Source of the DNA: Corynebacterium choanae
GTDB lineage: Bacteria > Actinomycetota > Actinomycetes > Mycobacteriales > Mycobacteriaceae
Assembly (NCBI RefSeq): GCF_003813965.1
Contig: NZ_CP033896.1
Coordinates: forward strand, 2,922,774-2,986,773
Length of the DNA stretch: 64,000 nt
Direction of reading: 5' to 3'
Part shown: positions 1 to 9,877 of the stretch, piece after piece
Position numbering within the stretch: the first letter of the stretch is position 1
How the letters are laid out: every line of letters begins with the position of its first letter
Notes under the pieces: model-generated
Database searches by the model: none
Seen by the model: only the letters and a program-made list of their open reading frames with translations
What the model was told of the DNA's origin: nothing
Made by a program: the position numbers and the translations under genes

Positions 1-455
1 ATACCGCAGCCGCCGGCGGTAAGCAGTTGCGCAGCCCCCACCCCAACATGCCCCAAATAGAAACGGTGTCCACCCATGATCCCAACGAACAGCCACAGCA
101 GCCAGAGAATCAGAGGATTTTTCGACTGTGTTGCGTATTCCGCCCGCGCAGCATCAATGATCTCCTGCTGGATATTCCGCTGGGCTGGGGGCACCGACCC
201 GACCTGGGCGCGTGCTTGGGCAGACAACGCCTGTGCGGCTTGTTCGGGGGTCATCGCCGGCCAACTGGGAACAGCAGTATCAGCTGTCGGCCACGCGGAT
301 TGTTGGGGAGTTAGCGGTGATTGTTGCGGCGGTGGTTGCACACCAGGATTCGGTGCTGCGTCGAATGCGGCAGCGGGATCGAATGTTCCGGAGCGGAAAA
401 AGTCCGGCTCGTCCTCCGCCGAGGGATGATTCCCCTGTGCGGGTGGAAAGGTCAT
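1..455 (-). CDS. TM2-domain membrane protein (3' end cut by window edge)
   Basis: Reading leftwards from ATG at 455, an open frame runs off the window edge after about 151 codons. The first ~105 residues are a Pro/Gln/Ala-rich, probably disordered cytoplasmic segment. They are followed by NPLILWLLWLFVGIMGGHRF and then YLGHVGVGAAQLLTAGGCG, the hallmark of the TM2 domain: a first membrane helix, a GGHRFYLG turn, and the start of the second helix. AAGGAG lies seven bases upstream of the ATG and fixes the start. TM2 proteins are small two-helix membrane proteins of largely unknown function. The C-terminal helix lies outside the window. Confidence 0.8.
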   Translation of the reverse strand, partial: MTFPPAQGNHPSAEDEPDFFRSGTFDPAAAFDAAPNPGVQPPPQQSPLTPQQSAWPTADTAVPSWPAMTPEQAAQALSAQARAQVGSVPPAQRNIQQEIIDAARAEYATQSKNPLILWLLWLFVGIMGGHRFYLGHVGVGAAQLLTAGGCG

Positions 456-571
456 CGCTACACTCCTTATAGTGCCTCAATAGAATTCCACTGTAGCGCA
501 CCATGCAACCGGTCAGGTGCGCAGCGTGCAGTGATATGCATCCTGTGGTGATACCAGCAACTGCCAGGTGG

Positions 572-2545
572 TTACAGCCCTTTGATAGTTTCATAGGCGG
601 CAAGTGCCTGTTTGCGGGATTCACCCACAGCAACCATTGGGGTGGCCGGATAGCACGGGGCGGCAACAGCCGCGTTGGCAGGTTGCTCGCTTCTTGGGTG
701 CGCCACCGGGTTGCCATCAGATACCGGGTCACTGTCCGGAAAACTCAACGGAAGCTCATCCGCTGCGCTCTGTGCGGCCCTTTGCACTGCAGTTTGCCCT
801 GTGCATTGCGCTGCGTCGGGCAGGAAATACTGCTGATAGGCACCGGAAGCATCAAACTTTGCGGCTTGGGTGAGGGGATTAAAAATCCGAAAATAGGGTG
901 CGGCATCGTCGCCACACCCAGCAACCCACTGCCAGTTAAACGGGTTGGCAGCATGATCAGCATCCACCAGCGTCTCCCAGAACCAGCGTTCCCCGTGCCG
1001 CCAGTCGATGAGTAAATTTTTCGTCAACCAGCTTCCCACTACCATGCGAATCCGGTTGTGCATGGTGCCAAACAGCCACAACTGTCGCATACCTGCATCA
1101 ACGAGTGGCACACCGGTCAGACCAGCCTGCCAACGGCCAAGTTCAATCATCAACTGCTGGCGGGGGCTAACACCCCCGGCCGCATACACATTGGGCAATG
1201 TAATGGCGGTGGTGATCGCTTCCCGGGAGGCAGCAAACGCGGTGTGCGGCTGTTCCACTGCAGGCATCCACGTCCACGGGAAGGAGGAAAATTTCTCCCG
1301 GACTGGTGCATCAGCCATCGTTGGATGTTGCCACAGGCGCGACCAAGCAAAATCACGCCACAACAGTTCCTTGAAAAAGGTTGCCGCCCAACCACTGCCG
1401 ACGAGTTCATCCGCATCAGCACGGCTAGTGGTTTCCGCAACGATACGGGCAGGGCTGATCTCCCCGAAGCGTAAATGCGGTGACAATTCACTTGTTGCAG
1501 GTTGACTTGGCACATCGCGTTGCGCGGCATAGTCCCGCATCGCAGCCTGCCGAGCAAGGAAGCGCTCAAGTCGCTGCTGTGCCCCGTGTTCGCCGGGGGT
1601 GTGATAGGAGCCAAAGTAGCGCCACCAGCTGTCCTGGTGCAGCGCAAACGGATGTGGCACAGCAATCTGCGGAAAATGCGGTAGCGGTGACTGTTGCGTC
1701 GGAGCAGCGGTGCGCTTTCCTGCATCGGGTGCATCACATGCAGCAGGTGCAGCACATGCAGCAGCATCGTTCGTACTTATAGCAGCACTCTGCGGTGCAG
1801 CAGCATGGTGCAACACTGTCTCCGGGTCGGCACCAGCAGCATGCCCTCGGGCTGCAATTGTTTGCGGAATCCCAGGGATCTCTTCGCCTGTTCCGGGCAA
1901 ACCAAGCGCTTCAATAGCCGCGTGGACGTTTTCCCGGTCCACCGTGTCCCGGGGTTGGGAACTGCTAGTAAATGGTGGAAACGCGGCTGCCTCCCGCAGC
2001 ACATGATGCGCCACCCCACAGTCGTCTAATTGCCGCAACGCCGCCTTGGAATATGGGGTGTAGACCTGAAAACTGCCGCCGTCGGCTTTGGTGATTTCCC
2101 ACGGCTCGTGCAGCGTAAACCCGGGAAAGGATTGCACGCTCATCCCGGCAGTGGTGAGATGCTCTTTTATCCACCGGTCAAGCGTTGGCGCATGCGGCAT
2201 GTAGCGGCGCTGCCAGGCGACATGGGTTACCTGGTGTTCCTGGCAAAACTGGGGAATCTGCTGGGCTGGATCACCCCGCAGAATGTAGAGGGTGATATTC
2301 CGATCAGCGAGTGCTTTAGCGTGTGCATGCAGGCTTTGCCGCAACCACCAGCGGCAGGCAGCCCCCATTGCCCGGGGCAGTGGCAACAATGTTCTCCCTG
2401 TTGCCGGATCTGCTTCCTCATAGCAGTACAACGCAGAGATCCGTGCCGGTGCCATGTCATAGGCATACGCAAGAGGACCGTGATCAGCTATCCGCAGATC
2501 ATCGCGGTACCACAGCAGCACATGGGGTTGGTTGTGGTCGGCCAT
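572..2545 (-). CDS. phr: Deoxyribodipyrimidine photolyase with long Ala-rich insertions
   Basis: A 657-residue protein of the cryptochrome/photolyase family, which uses FADH- and light to split UV-induced pyrimidine dimers. The N-terminal antenna domain starts VLLWYRDDLRIADHGPLAYA. The FAD-binding domain has ELSPHLRFGEIS, KELLWRDFAW, VDAGMRQLWLFGTMHNRIRM and FNWQWVAGCGDDAAPYFRIF, all typical. Usual length is 450-480 residues. The excess comes from an Ala/Pro-rich insertion of about 90 residues between the two domains (around residues 215-305) and a second low-complexity stretch of about 50 residues near the C-terminus, before the conserved end AALYAYETIKG-like segment. ATG 2545 was chosen because the photolyase homology begins there; a GGAG lies about 12 bases upstream. 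Another in-frame ATG 22 codons earlier adds unrelated residues. Confidence 0.9.
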   Translation of the reverse strand: MADHNQPHVLLWYRDDLRIADHGPLAYAYDMAPARISALYCYEEADPATGRTLLPLPRAMGAACRWWLRQSLHAHAKALADRNITLYILRGDPAQQIPQFCQEHQVTHVAWQRRYMPHAPTLDRWIKEHLTTAGMSVQSFPGFTLHEPWEITKADGGSFQVYTPYSKAALRQLDDCGVAHHVLREAAAFPPFTSSSQPRDTVDRENVHAAIEALGLPGTGEEIPGIPQTIAARGHAAGADPETVLHHAAAPQSAAISTNDAAACAAPAACDAPDAGKRTAAPTQQSPLPHFPQIAVPHPFALHQDSWWRYFGSYHTPGEHGAQQRLERFLARQAAMRDYAAQRDVPSQPATSELSPHLRFGEISPARIVAETTSRADADELVGSGWAATFFKELLWRDFAWSRLWQHPTMADAPVREKFSSFPWTWMPAVEQPHTAFAASREAITTAITLPNVYAAGGVSPRQQLMIELGRWQAGLTGVPLVDAGMRQLWLFGTMHNRIRMVVGSWLTKNLLIDWRHGERWFWETLVDADHAANPFNWQWVAGCGDDAAPYFRIFNPLTQAAKFDASGAYQQYFLPDAAQCTGQTAVQRAAQSAADELPLSFPDSDPVSDGNPVAHPRSEQPANAAVAAPCYPATPMVAVGESRKQALAAYETIKGL

Positions 2546-3385
2546 GCGAAGGCAATGCTCCTCTCCGGGGGTGCTGCGACAACAGGGGAGGGGAACTGTT
2601 CCACCCCTCAACGACCCTTAGCTGCGCCGCGACCACCAGCATAGCGACCCGGTCATTGGCACCACAGCACCTCCAGGCATCCCCGGGAAAGCCTCAACGT
2701 GCGTGGCGCCAACGTGGCGCCAATAACACGAAAGGCGGGCAAGGCAGTAAACAGCAACGATAACAACGCAAACTCAACAGGCATACGGCAACAAGCAACA
2801 GGACGCTCATCGGCCCCTTGCTCGACTGTGCGCCGGGCGGCGGCATGCCACAGCCCGGGCGGAAAATGGATGGTGCGCCGCGTCCACCACGAATATGCAA
2901 TCGCTGTGAGGTCGGCTACCAAGATGGGCAGCAATCCTTGTTCTGGGGCGTTATGCGGGTACCTATCGTTTTTTGTAGTGGTATTTCCGCTGGTAGCAGC
3001 GTTGTGAAAGTGGTGCAATTTGCACCGACACGGTTCTAGGTCACACTCGGTGGTGCTTTCCAGCCTTCTGTATGGGCAAGTGCACCGGCCGTATTTATCC
3101 CCAGTCTGCACGCAAGTCAGCCATAGAAACACCAAAGTCCCCCTGGTTGCGCTGTTCGTGGAAAGCGTTCCCTGAAGGATTCATGCAGGGATAGCTGTGT
3201 TGGTCACTGCCGATGATCTACCGCCCACAACCGGTACGGGCACACACGCAACGTGGCCGCGTTGCTCGTTGACCTTGATCGCGGTGGCGACCTTAAAGCT
3301 TGGGGCGGTTGCAATGAAATGTGCGGTTGACGTGCCCACCCGCCAGGAATGCTGCCCGCCGCCACCTGATTTGCTCGTATTCGAC
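2546..3385. other. Intergenic region, no convincing gene
   Basis: 840 bases between phr and the mgtC-like gene. A minus-strand frame ending at 2653 includes a hydrophobic stretch (EFALLSLLFTALPAFRVIGA) after a basic segment and could be the remnant of, or a short gene for, a one-helix membrane protein, perhaps from a TTG start near 2940. I found no clear ribosome site and recognise no family. The 3181-3385 part shows nothing I can interpret. Confidence 0.3.
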
Positions 3386-4105
3386 CTACAGGTCGTCGCT
3401 TGGCTGATCGGCCAGCCGAACATCACGCACACCCTCCAGACTGGCCACCGCTTCCGTAAGGAGATGAATCGGCTGTTTGCCTTTCAACTCAAGGTCGGTG
3501 TGCATCACACGCGGCTCTTCATCATCATGGGATGCGCGCGCATTGGCAATAGAGACTGTAAACCCACGGTTGGTTGCCAACGTCAGGATCTGTGGCATGA
3601 TCGCCCGCCCGACTTCATAGTCAATGTGCAGATTATTGGTGCCGTTACGTTGCGGTAACCGGTGCATAATCGGCCCTACGGCAAAGACAAGCAGATAATG
3701 CATGATTGTCACCACCGCAGCAAGCGGAACCATCGATGCCCCACAGGCCATCCCGACGGCCGCCGCCACCCACACGGTTGCGGCAGTGGTAAGTCCCCGT
3801 ACCGTGTCGTTATTGACAAAAATCACCCCGGCGCCCAAGAAACCAATCCCAGAGACTACCTGTGCCGCGATACGGGACGGATCAAACCGGGCGATACTCG
3901 ACGGATCAGGGTTGAACCCGTAGGCCGAAACCAAGGTGAATACACAGGCACCCACCCCGACAAGCACATGCGTTTTAATACCCGCATCTTTTAAGTGCAT
4001 ATGGCGCTCCACCCCAAGGAGGAGACATAAGACAAATGCACTGCCGACACAGGTAAGTTCGGTGGAGAAGTGAGAGAAGTTAAACAGCGTTTGTAAGGTG
4101 TTCAT
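3386..4105 (-). CDS. MgtC/SapB family membrane protein
   Basis: 239 residues. The N-terminal half carries the MgtC/SapB signature: AFVLCLLLGVERHMHLKDAG, IKTHVLVGVGACVFTLVS, RIAAQVVSGIGFLGAGVIF and VRGLTTAATVWVAAAVGMAC, giving four to five membrane helices. The C-terminal ~85 residues form a soluble, ACT-like tail. MgtC proteins modulate membrane energetics (F-type ATPase) and survival under low magnesium or inside macrophages; the exact role here is not shown by the sequence. The ATG at 4105 lacks an obvious Shine-Dalgarno, so the start is less certain than the family. The gene stands alone between two intergenic stretches. Confidence 0.85.
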   Translation of the reverse strand: MNTLQTLFNFSHFSTELTCVGSAFVLCLLLGVERHMHLKDAGIKTHVLVGVGACVFTLVSAYGFNPDPSSIARFDPSRIAAQVVSGIGFLGAGVIFVNNDTVRGLTTAATVWVAAAVGMACGASMVPLAAVVTIMHYLLVFAVGPIMHRLPQRNGTNNLHIDYEVGRAIMPQILTLATNRGFTVSIANARASHDDEEPRVMHTDLELKGKQPIHLLTEAVASLEGVRDVRLADQPSDDL

Positions 4106-4640
4106 AGTGTAAGGAATACATCTTTGCTAAATCATGATTCGGTGTTGTGTTGCCACCTGCACACACCACCAAAAACAAGCGGCACAACAGGGCAGGTGGC
4201 CGCGGACTGCTACGTCCTCTACGCCCTGCTCAGCGGCGGGATACGCCGTTTCGGAGTGGCTATGCAATAGTGTGCAGATAGCTGCTTGCGCAATACCCTG
4301 CCACCAAGTGGCAGATACTGGCCTTCTCCCACCGCATCTCTCCGCTTTCGCAGAGGGGATGGGGTGGGAACTATTCTGGCGAATGAGCGTACTCCTTGTG
4401 GTCTGACCACTGAAACAACAGCTGGTCACCACCATCGTAAAACGACCACCGCCGGACAGATGCCTGTGTGGCGTTCTTACCTACCTGGTGTCACATTCCC
4501 GCGCGGCCGGTGGCCAAGTGGTGCCATCCGAACAGCAAGAGGTCGGCCAGCAGCTGGTTGGCACCGGTGGCGCCCATAACCCACATTGCATTGGGCTCTT
4601 GACGCACGACATTGCGCCATTGCGCGTTGTATGAGCCCCG
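4106..4640. other. Intergenic region with an imperfect hairpin
   Basis: 535 bases between the lacI-type gene and the mgtC-like gene, with no credible coding frame. An imperfect inverted repeat (arms about 4326-4342 and 4352-4370, cores TCCCACC and GGTGGGA) could form a hairpin in transcripts from either strand, but no T-tract follows. Nothing else recognised. Confidence 0.35.
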
Positions 4641-5669
4641 TTACGCACTGCATTGAGCCAAGGTGCGGCCCGCGATCAGGGTTCCTTCATAGAGTTCCCG
4701 AACAGGTTCGGCAGGAATATTGCCTGCCAACAGCTGTCCCATAACGGCGACTGCTTGTTTCGCAACAGTGTCAAGCGGATTACGCACCGTGGTTAGCCCA
4801 CTTAAGGCAACTGCCTGCCCGATCCCATCGAAACCGGTAACGGAGCATTCTTCCGGGATGTGTAGCCCCAGCTGCTCAGCCATGATGAGAAAGTCGATCG
4901 CCCGCGCATCATTGGTGAACATCAGCGCCGTCACTCCTGCCGGAATGAGTTTGTCTTTCAGCAGCCGCACCAGGGCAGCATGGTCATGCAACACTACCGG
5001 ATCGGCAATAGTCGACACTGTCACCCCAGCAGCCTGCAGGGTTTCGCTCATCGCCTGGGCACGCAGACGTTCGGTGGCACTGACTTCTTTCGCTAACAGA
5101 GTGACAGCTACATGCCGATGCCCGGCGCGCAACACTGCTTCCGCAATAATGCGGCCATCAGCAACTTCGTCATAGCCAATAACATGGAGTTGTTCGCAAG
5201 GATCTGGGCGGGGAACAACAATCGTTGGAATCTGCCGTGCGAGCGGAACAATACTGTCACTTGGCACCAACCCCGAGGAAACAATCAACCCGGCTGGCCG
5301 CAGTTGAATGAGCTTGTCGAGTACGGAGACTTCGCCGAGTTTCACACAAGCCGGATCCATTCGCCCCGTAGAGGCGGTGACCACAAACATGTCGTGGGCG
5401 TGTGCCTCCTGCAAGAGGTGATCCTGCAGGTGGGCATATGCCGGGTTGATAGCGTCGCGCAGCAACAATCCCACCAGGTTTGAGCCGCGCATCGCCAACT
5501 GGCTGGCCGCCGCATTGCGCACATAGCCGAGCTCTTCCACTGCGGCAAGCACTTTCGCTTTTGAGGCAGGTTCGACATAGTCTGCGCCGGAAAGTACTCG
5601 TGACACTGTCGCCCGGGATACACCGGCATGCTGGGCTACTGTCTGCATAGTGACGCTCAGACGCTGCAT
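4641..5669 (-). CDS. LacI-family transcriptional regulator
   Basis: 342 residues with the LacI-family layout. The helix-turn-helix is at residues 8-28 (MQTVAQHAGVSRATVSRVLS), followed by a hinge region and a periplasmic-binding-protein-like effector domain (NLVGLLLRDAINPAYAHLQD, ALMFTNDARAIDFLI, CSVTGFDGIG). Such proteins repress catabolic or uptake genes and release DNA on binding a small ligand, often a sugar. The start at 5669 has CGAGGA eight bases upstream; earlier in-frame codons do not extend the homology. It lies directly downstream of, and in the same orientation as, the ABC transporter/glycerophosphodiesterase operon, so that operon is the most likely target (inference). See the paired 16-bp elements at 11028 and 11273. 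Confidence 0.9.
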   Translation of the reverse strand: MQRLSVTMQTVAQHAGVSRATVSRVLSGADYVEPASKAKVLAAVEELGYVRNAAASQLAMRGSNLVGLLLRDAINPAYAHLQDHLLQEAHAHDMFVVTASTGRMDPACVKLGEVSVLDKLIQLRPAGLIVSSGLVPSDSIVPLARQIPTIVVPRPDPCEQLHVIGYDEVADGRIIAEAVLRAGHRHVAVTLLAKEVSATERLRAQAMSETLQAAGVTVSTIADPVVLHDHAALVRLLKDKLIPAGVTALMFTNDARAIDFLIMAEQLGLHIPEECSVTGFDGIGQAVALSGLTTVRNPLDTVAKQAVAVMGQLLAGNIPAEPVRELYEGTLIAGRTLAQCSA

Positions 5670-6176
5670 GACGTGATCCTCGTGACGCTGTGAAAAAAAG
5701 GGAGTGGTGCTTTCCGTTTGGGCGGTGGGCACCTGGCGCGGCAAAACGAATGTGCTGTGTAGCTACCGCGCCCCGCACACACCTGACAATAATTGGTTCG
5801 ACGGGTTTTCACCGATGACTGTTATCGTACCCGCCACAGTGCCGCCAATTCGGCACGCCCTCCCACCAACCACACTGCCTGTGACCTGCACTACAGCAAA
5901 CAACGCAGTTGTCTGCATCCCTGTGCTGAAGGAGTCGGGTCTACACAGCACAGCACGAGACTTTACAACGAGGACACGAACCCTTGAGCAGGTGGTCAAT
6001 AACCACCAACCCTGCCCCGGTTCCGCCACAACCCTGCCCCGGTAGCGTCACAACCCTGCACCGGTAGCGTCACAACCCTGCACCGGATCAACACCTTGGC
6101 AATAGTGGGTACACCTTGCCTTCGTGCCGATATCCAGTGCAGTGCTGTGCGGTAGCTATTTCACACCAGTTGTGCG
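5670..6176. other. Intergenic region between gdpD-like and lacI-type genes
   Basis: 507 bases with no convincing gene. It separates the ABC/GDPD operon from the regulator and holds the 22-bp tandem repeats listed separately. The promoter of the regulator should lie in its left part, but I cannot place it. Confidence 0.4.
6007..6094. repeat. 22-bp tandem repeat, about 3.7 copies
   Basis: Four head-to-tail units of exactly 22 bp start at 6007, 6029, 6051 and 6073. Each begins CAACCCTGC(C/A)CCGG; units two and three differ at a single base, unit one has a variant 3' part and unit four diverges after CCGG. They lie just past the 3' end of the gdpD-like gene, in non-coding DNA. The lack of spacers rules out a CRISPR array. 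Confidence 0.85.
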
Positions 6177-7028
6177 TTACGGTGATGAGGTGGATGGCTG
6201 CGCGGCAAGATAGTCGGCTAACAGCCGCGGCCAGTCGGTTTGGATAATATCCGCGCCGTATTCCACCAGTTTGCCCCAGCCGCGTGCCGGATCGTCCAGG
6301 ATTGACGTGTGATCATCAAACCCACAGAACAAATCTTTCAAGTTCTCCAGGTTTAACGCGTTCAACCAGATGAGCAGGCCTTGCTCTCGCAGCTCAGCGA
6401 TCCGTGCAGGATTCGCCAGAGGGCTGTACACATCCGCGGCGATAAGCTCCACGCCGATGAGATTGATCGTTGGATACTTCGCCTGCGCGGCGAACACTCT
6501 TGCCAGATCGTCCTCGGTGTGCACAATCGGCATATAGGGAAGCGCTACGCTCGCCTGCGCCAGTGCGGTTAGCCAACGGTCTTCCGCCGGGGATTTCACA
6601 ACCAGCCGCTGCGGATTGGTGCACTCGGCTAATTGCTGTAACAGTCCGTCTTCCCAATAACGCCAGGAGCGGTCAACGTTGATCAGCGTGTCCGGCAGCG
6701 TGTTGATCAGCGGAAAGAACTCGTCCACGGTAGCCACCCCGGGATGGTGGAAAACCTGCCCGTAGGGGTGGGTTGCCACCTCACTGGCGGTCATCGCACT
6801 AATCGGGGTTGCCGTAGCAAGTTCTTTTTCCTCGTAGCCATCGTGGAAAGAGAAGTACACCCCATCCTTGGAACGCACAACATCAAGCTCAACAATGTCT
6901 GCGCCGTGGGCGAGTGCTACTTTCGCCGCCGCTAACGTGTTGGGGAAAATGCAGCCCCCTGCGGTGCCGCGGTGTGCGGCAATCAATGCTCGCCCAGCTT
7001 GCTTTCTGGCTTGTGCAAACAGATTCAT
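6177..7028 (-). CDS. Cytosolic glycerophosphodiester phosphodiesterase
   Basis: 283 residues of the GDPD family, which hydrolyses glycerophosphodiesters to glycerol 3-phosphate plus an alcohol. Catalytic residues are visible: His19-Arg20 in IAAHRG, Asn30-Thr31, Glu47 and Asp49 in DIVELDV, and His62-Asp63 in FHDG, with IIQTDWP near the end. There is no signal peptide, so it acts in the cytoplasm on substrate that has already been imported. Its ATG (7026-7028) overlaps the TGA of the permease gene (ATGA) and GGAGG precedes it, so the two are translationally coupled and form the last two genes of the ABC operon. This context suggests the transporter brings in glycerophosphodiesters or related phosphate esters. 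Confidence 0.9.
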   Translation of the reverse strand: MNLFAQARKQAGRALIAAHRGTAGGCIFPNTLAAAKVALAHGADIVELDVVRSKDGVYFSFHDGYEEKELATATPISAMTASEVATHPYGQVFHHPGVATVDEFFPLINTLPDTLINVDRSWRYWEDGLLQQLAECTNPQRLVVKSPAEDRWLTALAQASVALPYMPIVHTEDDLARVFAAQAKYPTINLIGVELIAADVYSPLANPARIAELREQGLLIWLNALNLENLKDLFCGFDDHTSILDDPARGWGKLVEYGADIIQTDWPRLLADYLAAQPSTSSP

Positions 7029-8791
7029 AGTTTCCGTCCTCCGCCGCGCAGTGCCGCAATGCGGCTCTTCAACTTTGTGTGATCCCCATAGACTGCCCAA
7101 ATCGTGATCGAGGCGACGATCATGAGCAGCACGGTGTAAACGAACACCAATGCGGTGGTATCGCGCTGCACCTCACCTTGGGTGGCCTGTTTAATAAACG
7201 GACCCAACGGCTGCAGGAGTGGATGGGAGACAAACACCGACATGTCGAATTCGGTGAGCAGCGAGTTAAACGACAACGCGCCCACAGCAAGCCCCGTCGG
7301 CAGCACCAATGGCAGCAGCACTTTCCGAGTGGTGTAACTATTCGACGCACCCAGCATCGATGCCGCCTCCTCTAGGGAGGAAGAGATCCCGCTAAACGAG
7401 GCTTTCATCAGACGGAATGTAAACGGAATACGTTCAGCGATATAGCCAAACAGCAACAGCAACGAGGTGCCGGTCAAAATAATCCCGCCAACCAACGGAC
7501 TTGGCTTCGAATAGGCAAGCACCATACCGAGGGCGATAAGAATACTTGGCAACACCCACGGAATATGCAGCAGATACTCCAACACGACGGTGATCACGTT
7601 GTGATATTTGTGCACAATGCGCGCCGCCAACGTGATCATCACCACCACGGTGACCGATGCCAACGTGGAATACACCAGCGACACCAGCAGTGGCTTATAG
7701 CCAGCCGGATTCGTGAGCGCATAGGCATAGTTTTCCAGTGTGAAATCGGACAGATGAATCGAGGCGGTTTGAATAGCCTGCGCCCGCGTAAAGGAGAAGA
7801 TCACAATCATCACTGGCGGAATCATGTAAATAACAAACAGCGCATAGGCAGCAATGTGGACGAGGACATTGGCAACCGGATTGGTGATTTTCTGCTTTTG
7901 AATAGCGCTTGGCACCTTCGACACAGAGAAATACTGCCCTTTGCGCTCAAGGCGATTAAGCAGCATCACCAGCAGCAACGTGGCAATACCTAGCACCACT
8001 GCAAGACCAGCGGCCAAATCCCGTGACTGCGGGGATCCGGCGAAGGTCAAAATCATCGGCGCCACTGTTTGGAAGTTCTCCCCACCTAAAATCAGCGGTG
8101 CCATCAGCGCATTGAGCCCGCCTAGGAAGGTGAGGGTGGTGATCGCGAAAATCATCGGCTTTAACGTCGGCAGCACCACCCGGATCAGTGTCGTCCAAGC
8201 ACTCGCCCCCATCAGCCGGGAGGCTTCCACTGTCTGATAGTCGAGTTTGGCAATAGAACTCGATAAAAACAGCATGTGATTGCCGGTGGTAGCGAATGTC
8301 ATCACGAAGACCACCGCGAACATGCCAGAAAACCAGTTGGGGTCAAGACCAGGGTAGATATTGCTCAACAGCTTGGTGATGTAGCCATTGGAGCCGTAAA
8401 TCGTTTTATATCCCGCAACCAGCGTCACCCCACCGTAGATCAGGGAGGTGGCATACCCGGCCCACAATATTTTGGCACCTTTAATATCGAAGTAGCGGGT
8501 GACCAACACAATGAAAATACCGGTGAGATTCACCGTCACCGAGAGAATGATCGCCAACATGAAACTGTGTTTCAGCGACGCTACTGCCTTATCCGAGGCG
8601 GCGATCCGACCCACCACCCGGGTGGTGAACTGCCCGTCAGGGAAAAAGGTCTGCTGCAGCAGGGTGAACGTTGGCACGATAAGGAAAGCAAGAATAAACC
8701 AGCTTAAGATCGCCAACACCACAAGATTGAGCGGGGAGCGCAGCATCGCACCGATGCTGCGGCGTTGTTTTTGCGCCCGTGTAATCGCCAT
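7025..8791 (-). CDS. ABC transporter permease, fused two-domain type
   Basis: 588 residues with about twelve predicted membrane helices in two homologous halves, as in the FbpB/AfuB-type permeases of the iron(III)/phosphate-ester transporter group. Each half carries an EAA-like loop contacting the ATPase: VEASRLMGASAWTTLIRVVL in the first and LEEAASMLGASNSYTTRKVL in the second. A single fused permease means the complex needs one copy of this chain and two ATPase subunits. It starts three bases after the ATPase stop and overlaps the GDPD gene. The family alone does not define the substrate; the neighbouring phosphodiesterase points to organic phosphates rather than iron (inference). Confidence 0.9.
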   Translation of the reverse strand: MAITRAQKQRRSIGAMLRSPLNLVVLAILSWFILAFLIVPTFTLLQQTFFPDGQFTTRVVGRIAASDKAVASLKHSFMLAIILSVTVNLTGIFIVLVTRYFDIKGAKILWAGYATSLIYGGVTLVAGYKTIYGSNGYITKLLSNIYPGLDPNWFSGMFAVVFVMTFATTGNHMLFLSSSIAKLDYQTVEASRLMGASAWTTLIRVVLPTLKPMIFAITTLTFLGGLNALMAPLILGGENFQTVAPMILTFAGSPQSRDLAAGLAVVLGIATLLLVMLLNRLERKGQYFSVSKVPSAIQKQKITNPVANVLVHIAAYALFVIYMIPPVMIVIFSFTRAQAIQTASIHLSDFTLENYAYALTNPAGYKPLLVSLVYSTLASVTVVVMITLAARIVHKYHNVITVVLEYLLHIPWVLPSILIALGMVLAYSKPSPLVGGIILTGTSLLLLFGYIAERIPFTFRLMKASFSGISSSLEEAASMLGASNSYTTRKVLLPLVLPTGLAVGALSFNSLLTEFDMSVFVSHPLLQPLGPFIKQATQGEVQRDTTALVFVYTVLLMIVASITIWAVYGDHTKLKSRIAALRGGGRKL

Positions 8792-8794
8792 TGC

Positions 8795-9811
<1,017 letters not shown>

Positions 9812-9877
9812 GGGAGTGTCCCAAACTGTGTATGCGCCACCGGCGGCCGGATGATCCGACCGCCGGTAACAGGTGGC

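Noticed and set aside
2653..3135. 160-codon minus-strand gene next to phr
   Set aside because: Only the last third looks protein-like and hydrophobic; the upstream part is Cys-rich and lacks a ribosome site. Kept only as a note in the intergenic entry.
6007..6094. Short repeats as a CRISPR array
   Set aside because: Units are directly adjacent with no spacers, and no cas genes are present. The same holds for 20823-20910.
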